From NCBI RefSeq assembly GCF_017654505.1, contig NC_054536.1, forward strand, positions 35,856,970-35,920,969: a stretch of 64,000 nt of DNA, read 5' to 3'. The translations under genes were made by a program, and so were the position numbers. This stretch comes from Polyodon spathula (Eukaryota; Chordata; Actinopteri; Acipenseriformes; Polyodontidae). Below are positions 24,340 to 59,236 of the stretch, piece after piece (the first letter of the stretch is position 1; the number at the start of each line of letters is the position of its first letter). The notes under the pieces were generated by a model. That model was not told the DNA's origin, did no database searches, and worked only from the letters and a program-made list of their open reading frames with translations.

Positions 24340-24822
24340 AATGTTAAATCAGCTTGTCTCTCCAGTCAAGGCCGTTGATTATCGTTGTCATGGATACTTC
24401 GTCCTGCACGCGGGCGAAGAGGAAGCAAATCGAATGGAGGTCTTCACTAGCTCTGTGTGATTCAAAGACGATTGTGTACTATGCTTAACAATATGCAAAT
24501 GTTACAGAACCGCCGCAGATACAGTACTCGTGTCTTGTCAATAATATTTTGTCTCATTTTCGAACTGCAACAAAGGGTGATGAAAAGAGGTTCAATGCGA
24601 CAGGAGTAATCTGAGAGGTTCCATTAACACAACGTGAAGCCATCTGTTACTTAGAGACAGAGAAGATAATAAGATTATATTTAACCAGTCTGTGTGATGA
24701 CACAATAGACGCCTTACAGGTTTATTTCCACGTATTCTCTTCATTGAGGAAGCCTATCAGAGACAGGAGGATTTTTGTAATTTGAATTTTAAACTTTTAA
24801 ATCATTGTCTGTGTTTGACAGA
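24340..24822 (+). promoter_or_regulatory. FAM217A: Probable FAM217A promoter/5' UTR with X-box-like site
   Basis: The segment just upstream of the start ATG holds a small CpG-richer patch (24399-24425) and GTTGTCATGGATAC at 24384-24397, close to the RFX X-box (two imperfect inverted half-sites with a 2-bp spacer; one half-site base deviates). FAM217A is mainly testis-expressed in mammals and RFX2 drives many spermatid genes, so regulation by RFX is plausible but inferred. The transcription start is not visible. Confidence 0.4.
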
Positions 24823-24903
24823 ATGCAAAGGTGCAAGGACGCCTGTGTAACAGATCCCAGCAATTGGGTACAAGTCAAGAACCCCAGTAGAAAGGAAGCA
24901 CAT
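24823..24903 (+). CDS. FAM217A: FAM217A coding exon 1
   Basis: 27 codons from ATG, phase 0, donor gtaagt at 24904. A long (TA)n tract begins only 13 nt after the exon. Confidence 0.8.
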
Positions 24904-24912
24904 GTAAGTTTA

Positions 24913-24992
<80 letters not shown>

Positions 24993-27900
24993 TGTGTGTG
25001 TGTGTGTGTTTATTTACTTAATATGTGACGTAATGGTAACATTGTGTTATTCCATGTATAACTAAACACATTAATTGCTATTTTAGTGGAAACTGGAATC
25101 GAATAAATCGTGTGCCATCCCCGCGCATGAGACAGCTGAAATAGGTAACATAACAATTTGCCGTTTTATTTCTGTATTGCACAGTTGTCGATATATAAAG
25201 AAAATATGTGTATAATTGAATTACTTTGAATTCCCACAGGTGCGTCGGCGGGGGGAATTAGCACCGTAAGTAAAATAATGTATATGGTTGCAATGTTTTT
25301 TTTTTTTTTTTTTTATTAATTGTAAATTGCATTACACGTATAACTCAGAGCTTGCTTGTAGCTAAATGTGGTGTCCCTGACTGTTTGCTGTTATAATCTG
25401 CCTGCGCTTTACTTTGGGAGATGTTTGTTCAAATAACATTGCTCCCCCTGCCCCACCAGCACACCCACACACACGATTACTAGAAAGGCTCAGGCATCGT
25501 ATAACCATAGAGCATTGATAGCCGCTATAAAGAGTGGCTGACAGTTTCTTGTTTATTAAACCCGATTTTAAGGGGTATGTTTTCTCGACTTTTTCAGAAC
25601 CAATCGGACGCCATTTAGCACGCTTGGTGTCCGTGTAACGGATTTTTTTTTAGTCTAGATTGTGAAAATCTGGTAGTTCTAAAATTACAGAATAGAGTAA
25701 AATTATGTTTTTAAGTAAGACCATTTTTTGCTACTTAAATGAACACTCAATTCAACTAAGAATTTGCATAATAACGTTCTTAAACTATTCTTCACTGTAT
25801 AACAAGTTGGAGATTTCAAGTTATATTCAATTTCATACATAACTTCAACACGTTTCATTAGGCCAATTATTAGTTTAATTGAGTGTTCAATACATAAATT
25901 GATTTGGGGGGAAAAAAAGCAGCAGCAGACACGGGAATCCCCAGGACCAGGATTGAGAACCACTTATCTAAGGCACATTAGGCTGTTTCAGAGAACTTTC
26001 TAATCCTCAGCAACCCACTGACCTTCCCGGTGGTGGTGACTACCTATGCTGTCTAAACTGAACCCACCTACTGTACCAGTTAAGCAGTGTGTGCTGGAAA
26101 GCCTTGTCAGAACATGAGTGAAGTAAGAGAGCAGTGGTGGTCTTACTTGACAATTTCCTGTCCTTTTCGGCTTTGTCAGATCTTACTGTCACTTAAAACG
26201 TAGTTTTTTTGTATTTAATAATAGTAGGTATGTACAAATATATATGGACAAAACGATAAGGCTTGAAACATTCAGATTATGTAGTATGTACAGGGGTTAA
26301 ACTGTAAAATTAATAAACAGACCCTGAGGAATCATATTTTACTGTTTAAAAAAAACAAAAAAACAAACAAACATGATTAAGGGATACAGCAACATTTTTA
26401 GGCTCAAATATTTTGTCTATTTTCCCCACAGGAAACATGCGGAATGTTAGTTCGTCAGCTGGAAGAATTAAACATGACAAGAAAATGTACAAGGCGGCCA
26501 AAAGTATGACATTTATCCTATATGTAAGCCCCTTTCACACTGCCGCTCCTACCCGGGTGTAGTGTGAAACCACATACCCTGGTCGATCCAGCTCAGGACG
26601 TGGGTCGACCAGTGGCGTAACTTTGGTTTCAAAAGTGTGTGTGTGTGGGGAGGGGAATTAGGAAGCCATGGCTTTAGTCTTTGAAGCTCCTCTCAGATCA
26701 GGTCTCTTTAGTTCAACAGACCCGAGACAGCGTGAGCGCTATGCAAGTGCAGCATAATATAGATTTCATGAGAGGGATGAGAATTGCCCATAAGGTATTT
26801 TTCTAGAAACATTGAGGTTACCCCACAATTGATATACTTGAGATAAATAATTTGGGTATTAACGTTATGCTAGTACTATATTCTTAAAAAGGTGTTTTTA
26901 AAAAGTATTTTCAGCTCCCATCCACTTAAAATATGCAGATATAGCTTGAACATCAAACCACAGTATATCGACAACAATGTAAATAACACAAAGCTCCAGA
27001 CAAGGAGTTGCAAACTTTAAACGTGTTCCTGTTTACAGGTAATAACTCAACTTTACTATGATGAATACGATAATGTTCGTTATGGTAATTGTTTATTAGT
27101 TAATTTATTTATTTTTTTTAAGTAAAATGTGACCATTTGGAACATTGATAAATAGAAATGCGAGTCTGCAATGTTTTTAAAACATGCAAAATTATTTAGA
27201 ATCTGTAATATATCATGATTAATTTGTTATAATAATTGTGTAAAACATTGTTGGTAACGTATTTAGTTGTTATTGATGTACATATTTATTATTAAGGCAC
27301 AAAGTATAGATGTATATATTTATTATTAATAGATATATACATATGTATATATTTATTATTTATTATTAAGGCACAAAGGTCATTTTGCTGTTTTAATTTA
27401 CTGTTTCCAATGAAAAGTTAAACTGTAAGTAGACAAAAACCTCAGTGATAACATTAGTAAGTAACATGAGCTATGGTGAATATTTTCCTGCATTTTGGAT
27501 ACAGCAATGTAGTGCATCCTCCTCTGTCTTTGTCCACTCATTTGCCATTTTCCCCCAACATTACTGTGATCTCAAGCTGTATACAAATTTGTCAGCCAGG
27601 GTCTTTAAACTACGCGCCGTCTCATTGGTAAGTCTCATTTAAGTAATAGAACCCAAAGAGGGCTTGACCATCTGGTAAGGTGTAGTGGGAAAACTACATC
27701 TCCTGCGATTTCAGTATTAACCTCTGAGCTATTTGCTCATGTGTTTGTTTAGCCTGTGTGGCTTAAAAAGGGATACATGACAAGACAGAGAATGTCATGG
27801 TGCCAGGAGGAACAAAACTGCTTGCTGAAGCTATAAGTTAATTATAAGTAGTTATGATATTAGTTATATGATGTGCTGTTACTGTATAATTTGATAAGCC

Positions 27901-29584
27901 ACTCTAGTGTTGCTACTGCTATGACTGTTTAGGATTTCCATGCTCAGGTTTATAAGATTGAGGTAATAATGTGTTATTATCCGTAGTTGTTTGTGAAGAT
28001 ACATCCTCTTTCCTTCTGAAAGACAGATGGCCCTTATAAGGAAGGGAAAAGTACTGACATATAGCTAGAGAGGAAGTTCTATTTCTTTAGCAACCGCAAG
28101 CTGCTTCCCTGGCATTTCACAGAAATATCACCGACTTTTATTTTAGGGGGCTTGCAATTTAAATAAGTTGCTATGATTGGTCTCATCTTAATCTTCCAAG
28201 TTGTTGCTATCCGCTAATACTGAGTTAAGCTTCTGTGATTGGCTCGCAATAACTGTAGGTTACAAGGTATATATTATGCTTAGTGGCTCTGCGTAGCTCA
28301 GAACATTGCTCGATTTCCTAACACCTGCATGTGTTGAGTGTTCTCAGGTTTGCAAACTTTAACTATTAAACTCAATCTTGTTTGTTCTACTGAGTCTTTG
28401 TCTTACAGGAGGCTAAAGTATAAACTTCCACCACATAAGGCCCACCTCGTCCTGTTAAATGTCCCGAGCCAAAGGCAGTAAAGCCCTTATGGCTTGGAAT
28501 CCATAAAGTTAGTATGGTACTCTTACTTGGTTGTCATTGGGTAACAGGAGGTTGTTGACATTGTTTTATAAATGTCTTGATGGAAATTTCTCATTACCTT
28601 TCCAAGGCTTGACCGGGCTCTGCATTTTCATGAACTCCAGGTCACGCTTTTGATAGCTGTAGGCTTGTCAATGTATATTAGCCATCTACATTATCTAACA
28701 GAATCAAGTACACTGCCTGGTACTATTCAGCCTTTACTACATTTTTTCACTTTCTCTAAAAATGAAGCAAGACATTGGTGGTGTCAAGTTTCAAATAATT
28801 CAAGGGGTTAAGTACTTTATTGCTAGTTCTGTAACAGTTATTTCTTCTTTCCACAAAAAGTGATGCAAAAGTAGGGTTAAGGTAAATGGTTTGTGAATAT
28901 GGTCCCTATTGTACAGTAATTGTGGTGCCCTTTTGATTCAATACAATGTGCTAGTGCAGTTTATTTTGTATTTCTATTTTCAGTATTATAGTGCACATCT
29001 TCTTACTTCACAAATTAATTGTTCATTTTACAGCTTTGCCCAAATAAACTGTATTCAAATGACCATCTGGGGCTTCAATCAAAGGACTGCTCTGTTAACC
29101 AAGATACCACTTTAAGGTAGGCCACTTTCCCATTTCTCAACATATCAAAGTGTTCTTAGGCGTATGCACCCCCTCCCCCTCAACAGATTCTTACACGTGT
29201 GACCGTGTCCGTAACATATATACCCACTACAGCTGTAAATTAAAAATTAGACCCATTAGCATGAAGAAAATGTTCAGGATGACAGCATATTAACAATATG
29301 TGCAGAAAACTATACATAAGAAATCAAAATAATGTGTAATCAACTTCATAAGCATTTCTCCAGATTTATGTCAAAATGCAACTGGGGGATAGTAATGAAT
29401 TAATTCCCATTTATCTGGACAAGGCAGAACATAAAATAATGTATACCTGATTAACTAGCCTGAGTTGCTCTGTACCATGCATACCAAATGTGTTCAGCAG
29501 TATTCCATGTAATTTGTGGCAGTGTTCCCCTTTAACTTTGTTTTTGACCAGGGAAAATATTTTTGTGTTACTTTTGTATCTTTA

Positions 29585-29628
<44 letters not shown>

Positions 29629-31276
29629 AAACACCACCACCTTTTTGGGCGTTTGTTAGATAATCTATTTTTTTTTTACTTCTTTAAATAGGTTTGTGAA
29701 GAAACAACACCGAACATTTCTTATTGAATTACTCCAATTACTTTTAACAAGGCAGGATAACAATTTCTCTGTTCTACATTTAAAACTAAACAAAAGAACA
29801 AACATGCATTATAAATAACAGAAGGCTTGTACTGTGTCATACATTATCCATGTATTCAAAAGCTTGGAGTTTCAGATGACTAAACTATTTACAGTCATTT
29901 ACTAATGTGCAGTTATTTAATAGATAATTGTTTTTTTTTTTAAATTGCATTAATTGGCTTACTAAAACCTGTCCTTGTTGGAAGGTAACCAATTGGTCTG
30001 TATTTTAATCATGCAGTTATTTAAAACGTTCCTAGGCATTAAAAATTGGATCATAGGAAAGTATACGGATTAAGGCTAGTTAATGATATTTAAAAAAAAT
30101 AAAATAAAAAAAAAACACTGTATAACTGTACCCAACACTTACATTTTTAGGTTAAGACAACTAGAAAGTCAACAAGATTCAGTACTCTTTGAAGATCCCG
30201 TGTCCCAGTTCTCCTTGCTTGGCAGTGGACATTTTTCATCTCGAAACTACAATCGAATAAACACAGATGGTTTCCTTCCAAACAAAAAAGTGCCTTTCCA
30301 CAATGGCCATGTAATTGAAAGATGCAAATCAAGATTTAAACACAAGTTTCTTCTCAAAGGTGAGACTAATGAAATTACCATCAGCAACGTCTGGTCAAAT
30401 AAGAGGAATTGGATACGTAAAGATACCAATACAAGCAAGGATTTTTCAAGAGACGAGAGCAACAAGACCAATATTGACTTCACATCGGAGGACAGTGACC
30501 TGTCAGATTATGAAAAAGGTGATCACTCTCTCTCAAACTTAAGTAAGCCACTTGAGCTCGGTTTAATACCCGAGGCATTTAATACATATGAGTCTGAAAT
30601 CAGCGAATTTTCTTACCCTGAATTCCTTCCTTCACCCATGAGCAACTTGGACTTACAAAATATTTCCTTGTTGGAAGGTGATCAGAAAGACCTTGTACAG
30701 ACACAGCAAGACTGTCCCATTGGGTCTATTCTGATTCGTCTTTTGCAAATGGAAAAAATGCAACAAGTGACCATACAGAAAGAGAAATCCAAGATGCCTT
30801 GTTCCTGTCCAGGCACTGCTACTAGTACAAGTTTGACCAAACTGACTCACAGACATAGTAAGTCACAACAAGTAAAATCACCATGCATCCAAACAGGATG
30901 CAAGGCTAATGGTATTGGCATATATTGTGCAAATCTGAAACATCAGCATTCAAGTTCCCAACCTCAGTTTTTCTTAAATGACTATGGACACTTGGGTAGC
31001 TCACTGATTAAAAGGAATAACTCAAAGAGACCAAAGACCACATGCGAGTCTCAGAAAAGTTGGAACAAAAGGCCTCCACTAAAGCAGTCTGCTTTAAACA
31101 GGCCTCAGTCAAGTTCTGCTAATTTCTGCAGATCACAAAGCCTATGTGCATTAAAACCTGTCAGGCCACCATCTAGGCCAGTATCTCTACCTCCCTGTTC
31201 TAGAAACAGGAAATTCAGAGCATCCAAAAAAATCTCTGGAAGTACCATTGTAGTACGTAGAAAGTCATTCCTTTGA
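24823..31276 (+). CDS. FAM217A: FAM217A, family with sequence similarity 217 member A
   Basis: Six coding exons join in phase (24823-24903, 25087-25144, 25240-25265, 26432-26503, 29034-29116, 30151-31276) to give 481 residues; the human protein is about 508. Matches include HWKLESN near residue 27, an acidic SEDSDLSDYEK block, a YPEFLPSPMSNLDL segment and a leucine-rich helix ending QVTIQKEKSKM, which is the family's best-conserved core. The N-terminus is short and poorly conserved; the C-terminal third is Ser/Arg/Pro-rich and probably disordered. There are no enzyme motifs, signal peptide or membrane segment, and the function is unknown. The ATG at 24823 opens the first coding exon; an upstream non-coding exon is possible because a tttgacag sits just before it. 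Position between ECI2 and PRPF4B supports the name. Confidence 0.88.
24916..24989. repeat. (TA)37 microsatellite beside a splice donor
   Basis: About 37 TA units followed by (TG)n to 25009, starting 13 nt downstream of the FAM217A exon 1 boundary. Confidence 0.95.
25087..25144 (+). CDS. FAM217A: FAM217A coding exon 2
   Basis: 58 nt, acceptor ttttag, ending in phase 1 at ETAEI plus one base. WKLES aligns with the conserved WNLDS-type segment of mammals. Confidence 0.82.
25240..25265 (+). CDS. FAM217A: FAM217A coding exon 3 (26-nt microexon)
   Basis: Acceptor ttcccacag and donor gtaagt bound only 26 nt, coding GASAGGIST with the split Gly. The phases on both sides fit, and the GG motif aligns with mammals. 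Confidence 0.78.
26432..26503 (+). CDS. FAM217A: FAM217A coding exon 4
   Basis: 24 codons in phase 0, ETCGMLVRQLEELN to RRPK, donor gtatga. It is likely helical. Confidence 0.75.
26527..26640. repeat. MITE-like terminus in a FAM217A intron
   Basis: ccctttcacactgccgc followed by acccgggtgtagtgtgaaa is the imperfect inverted pattern of a class of short fish inverted-repeat elements. The far end is not identified. Confidence 0.35.
27778..28435 (+). repeat. LTR-like repeat, longer copy
   Basis: About 658 bp with tg...ca ends, CCAAT-like (gattgg) boxes near 28172 and 28240, a TATA-like tatatatta near 28269, and a terminal attaaactcaatctt...gagtctttgtctt stretch like a retroviral R/U5. It shares its ends with the inverted copy at 20276-20649. 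No coding interior and no target duplication are seen, so it is described as a solo LTR of unassigned class. Confidence 0.6.
29034..29116 (+). CDS. FAM217A: FAM217A coding exon 5
   Basis: 83 nt, phase 0 in and phase 2 out, LCPNKLYSNDHLGL to TTL. It is the only open segment found between exons 4 and 6 that repairs the phase into the last exon, which supports it. Confidence 0.8.
29588..29626. repeat. Poly-A tract
   Basis: 39 uninterrupted A in the last FAM217A intron. Confidence 0.9.
30151..31276 (+). CDS. FAM217A: FAM217A terminal coding exon
   Basis: 1,126 nt, 374 codons plus TGA, carrying all strongly conserved parts: the acidic block, the YPEFLP segment and the TIQKEK helix. The C-terminal part has repeated Arg-Pro and Ser runs. 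Confidence 0.92.
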
Positions 31277-31507
31277 CAGAAGCACAGCACATCTGGTTCA
31301 GATGCAACAAAACACTGACTGTCAAAACGTAATCTATCAAAGGTGTTGTTTAAGAAATATGCATGAGATGACCACTGTCATTTTTTGTTGTTAATTAATG
31401 CTACTTCAAGCAGCTGTCATGTTCTGTATTTTGTAACTTTGGTTTAACCGTAGTTAAAAGTCAAGAATGGCAAACATTACATTAATTAATTTAGGTCTTA
31501 TAAGAAA

Positions 31508-31833
31508 AATAAACAGAAAATGCTATAGATAATTCAACACCTGAAAAAATAATAACTACTAGTTTTACACAGACGACAGTTGTTAGCATCAACAGTGAAT
31601 AGCAGGCAATATCAGCCTTGATATACCTATGAAACTGAATATTGATATACCCATAGAACAGAAATGCCATTTAAAATTAAAAACCAAAAGACAAAGGCCT
31701 TAGTCATTACTGATATGTGTAGTAACAACAATAAGGCTGGGGGGTCATGTTACAATACATTTTATTTCAGAAACAGGTTTATAAATGCAGTAAAAAAACA
31801 TCACACTTGGAGTATGTTATAAATTCAAATAAA
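31508..31833 (+). terminator. FAM217A: Candidate FAM217A poly(A) signals
   Basis: AATAAA at 31508-31513 and 31828-31833, 230 and 550 nt after the stop. Confidence 0.4.
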
Positions 31834-32656
31834 GCATTCCAAAAATTGTACCACATTTTGTAGGTTTTTAAAACAACAATTGATTTTTGGTCTCTGGATG
31901 TGCAAAGAGCCTTGCCTAAATCCGTAACTGGTTCATGAAGACTGCTACTGCTTTCACGTGCCACTTACCCTACATATGAGGTAGAAAAAAGAAAAAAAAA
32001 TTAAGAAATACAATTCATTGCTGTTAAAAACAAACATTCAAAACATCTAGCAGAATGGCCTGCTTTTTAAAGGATCATTGGGAAATACAGCCATGGCTAA
32101 ACTGCATCACCTAGAATTTTAGGCTTGAGAATTATGTATTTATTATTTTTCCATCTGTCAGTTTTTTGTGAAGTACATGGGAAAACTACAAAGTGATAAG
32201 TAATTCAACATGTGAACACAACACTATTCAGCACGTTTGTCAACTTCATGAAGCAAAATTAGTTAATGGGGTAGCTACTTTCCACCAAATGTTCAAAATT
32301 GCCGAATTAAAGCAACAGTGTACAATGTTGTGAAAGGGAGAAGTGCTTTAAATAAAAACAGAAAACCGCTCTTTTTAGGACAGAAACCTTTGTTCAGGTC
32401 TTGATTTTTTTCTTGTCGTCATCTGTTGGACTGCACCTACGATACAAAAAACACATGAACAAGCATCTTGATGCATCTTATGTCAAATATTTGGACTGAA
32501 ACTGCCACGTTTACCCTGCGTTTTGTTACCAAACTATTCAGAGAACAACGTACTACTGATTGCATTGCAATGTACCACTACTTTTGTATAGACTAGCCAG
32601 TAACCCAATTACACTTAGTTTTATTTAAAATTATATTATATATATATTCACTTTTG

Positions 32657-32657
<1 letters not shown>

Positions 32658-32714
<57 letters not shown>

Positions 32715-32719
32715 TGCGC

Positions 32720-32743
<24 letters not shown>
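32658..32743. repeat. (TA)n(TG)n microsatellite
   Basis: About 27 TA units, a short break, then about 12 TG units. Confidence 0.93.
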
Positions 32744-32751
<8 letters not shown>

Positions 32752-33150
32752 TATAAAATGGTGATCAAAATCGAGCTATCTATCTATGTGTAAGTATGCT
32801 TCTAAAATATGAAATTAACAAAAAATACTCCAATTCCCTCACTTTAACAACTGTTATGCCATTTAAAATCATCTAGAAGTTTAATAAATAGCATAATTTA
32901 CATGTAAACAATTTAAACAGCACTGTATAACTGACATGGATTTCTGTGTTGCAACCAGGAATAAACCCTTTTGTTTCTACTGTACAACTAACCAGAAATT
33001 AATTTCCGTTCCAGCCACAAATAACGTTCCCCCCCATCTCCCCGTTCTTACTTAATTAATGTTCCTAAGGAGGGAAAGGATTAGATAAACAAAAGGTCCA
33101 CTCTATACGAAATATCTTGGTGGTAAAATCTGACAGCAAAATAAATAACC

Positions 33151-33153
<3 letters not shown>

Positions 33154-33188
<35 letters not shown>
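33154..33188. repeat. C35 homopolymer
   Basis: 35 uninterrupted C (G on the other strand), able to form quadruplex or i-motif structures. Confidence 0.93.
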
Positions 33189-33189
<1 letters not shown>

Positions 33190-35348
33190 AACTCTTTGGC
33201 TTTTGCTGTAAAATCTCAGAAAGGAAAAAATTATTTGTATTTCTAGAATACACAAAACTTGTTGGGAGCCTCCTCCTCCGGGATCATATACCACTCTATA
33301 GGTAAAAGAAAAAGCTGAAGATATTGACTTTCACATTTGCCTACACAGATTTATCACGTTGATAATGTTAGTACTACTCATTTGCTGCCACATGTTTATC
33401 TACACATGCCATCAGAAATGACCTTGTTAAGTAGGTGAAGGTCTTGTCTCATTCAAAGCAGAGCCACGGAGTGGATGACGTAGACTGTGCCTCCAGACAT
33501 AGTAGCATAACTTGATTTCAATCTCAGCACCATCCAAGGGAAAAGTGAGAAAACATCACAGATATGAGTTAGTTTACAAGAGAAAAAAACAAAAAAAACA
33601 ATGGGATATGTCACCATTTATATGGTTGCTTACAACCTACCATTCATGAAAAATACAAAGCATCTACCACATTAAGAAACAGAACCGTCACTTTCTGCAA
33701 CTCTAAATATTTAGTAGCTGGGACAAAAGGTGGCCTAAATACAGCTATTACATTAAGGTTCTAACCCTACCAAATACAAATATTTGCAAAGTCATTGGAC
33801 AAGCGTCATCACAGCAAAAAAAAATATCTTAAATGTCTGCAACCATGTTTTTCCACAAAAAAGACTTTATTTTATGATGTTTAAATGATGCATATTGAAA
33901 AAGTACAGTAATCTGCATGGTCCACTTTACATGCAGGGAAAGCCTACTGAGTTTACAATAAGCAAAGACAAATTTGATTAGGCAACATTCTACAGGTGAG
34001 GTTCTTGTTCTAAAACCCAAAGAAGTTTAAATGTACAAAAAATAAAGAAGCAATTACCGCTTTAAAAAAGCAGCTGCTTTGCTCAAGCTTTGAAGGTTTA
34101 CGCCTGTATTGAAAGACAACATGATCACAAATAACGAAAGCAATGTCAATTACAAAAATGAGGCTTTCTACAATAAAACAGTGCACAATTTAAATGAAAT
34201 CAAAGTAGTTAAAGAAATTAAACCTCGGACACAAAGATATTCCCCGTTTCGCCCTAAACATGCAGTTACTAAAAGAAAACATTTAAGAACGGATTTTATA
34301 TAAACTACATTGTTGTTTTTTTGAAAAATTTGAAGTTTTGGAAATATTTTAAACTTTATAAAGTAATAAGAAACAGTACACTGAAGGCGTTGCTGTCCAT
34401 CAAGGTCTTCCCCACTTCCAAAAGCATTTTTTACTTACTCGTTTTATTAAACTCCAGATAACAAAACTTAAGGATGTTTCAATTAGAATCATGCATGGGG
34501 CAATCTGCCTTTATGCCAGACCTCTTTTTAGTATAAACTGCCAGTGTAATAATGTGTAAAACACCAGTGAAGTTGATGGTTTAAGCTTACCTTCAGTGTA
34601 CTGAAAGTGGTACACAACCTGCTTTAAAAGAGGAGACCATCCCTGCTGGCAGGCTCAAGTAGAACAGACCCCCTTCGGCACAGAACTACACCAAGGGCAT
34701 GCTGCTGTGGCCTGCACACATACACCTAGGAAGATGTGAATATAAACAGCATTTATGCTGGCCATTTTACAGAAAGCAAATGTTGCCAACTCTGCACATA
34801 TATTTATATAAAAAAGAAAACCCAAACCAACAGCTTTTTGTATTGTATAAACAAATTTGCATGTAAAAGCTGGCTTGTACAACCATAGAAAGTTAATATT
34901 TCTGTGCAGCCTTGGCAACTACAATAAACTTTAATATAATCAAAATCTGAACAATCCACAAAACAAATGTACAGTAATTAAATCATTCATCTGCAACAGT
35001 ATACCTGCAAGGATCCAAGATTAAGCTTTTTAAATTAGAATATTTTACAACTCTAGGTCAGCTTTTGGTGACATCAGCATAGATGAGTTGGAAAGGCCTA
35101 AAAAGATAAACTTTACCAGGAAATCGGATGGTACCCAACTGGCAATAGGTGTAGATACTGAATGTCTAGCAGGTCTCCTTAAATTCTTGGATCCCTACTT
35201 TAATTGTACTTCAGAAAAATAAAATATACTGTATTAAAATGTGGGTGAAAAAAAAATGTCACGACTTAAATAAGCTTTCTGTAAATCCTTCAGTCTTTGT
35301 ACTTATTTGTTGATTTATTTTTTACTTAAACCAGTTACGTAAATGTGG

Positions 35349-59236
<23,888 letters not shown>

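Larger units (their letters stand above)
19861..24822. other. ECI2-FAM217A intergenic region
   Basis: About 5 kb with no supported gene. It holds one LTR-like copy (20276-20649), a T33 run (22538-22570), an A34 run (22998-23031), a CA run near 23436, and (TG)n(TA)n at 24025-24064. The last 500 bp are likely the FAM217A promoter. No exon of C6orf201/TEX56, which lies near here in mammals, was recognised. Confidence 0.55.
31834..35348. other. FAM217A-PRPF4B convergent intergenic region / PRPF4B 3' UTR
   Basis: No gene is supported. It holds (TA)n(TG)n at 32658-32743 and a C35 tract at 33154-33188. The part nearest 35348 is PRPF4B 3' UTR; tttatt hexamers (AATAAA on the - strand) at 34443-34448 and 33866-33871 are candidate poly(A) signals. 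Confidence 0.5.

Noticed and set aside
33430..33545. GC-richer block with a 30-codon - strand frame (DGAEIEIKLCYYVWRHS)
   Set aside because: No acceptor, no matching phase to PRPF4B and no family recognised; left unannotated.
34109..34303. 64-codon + strand frame in the intergenic region
   Set aside because: Asn/Lys-rich and AT-driven, with no splice context or family match.
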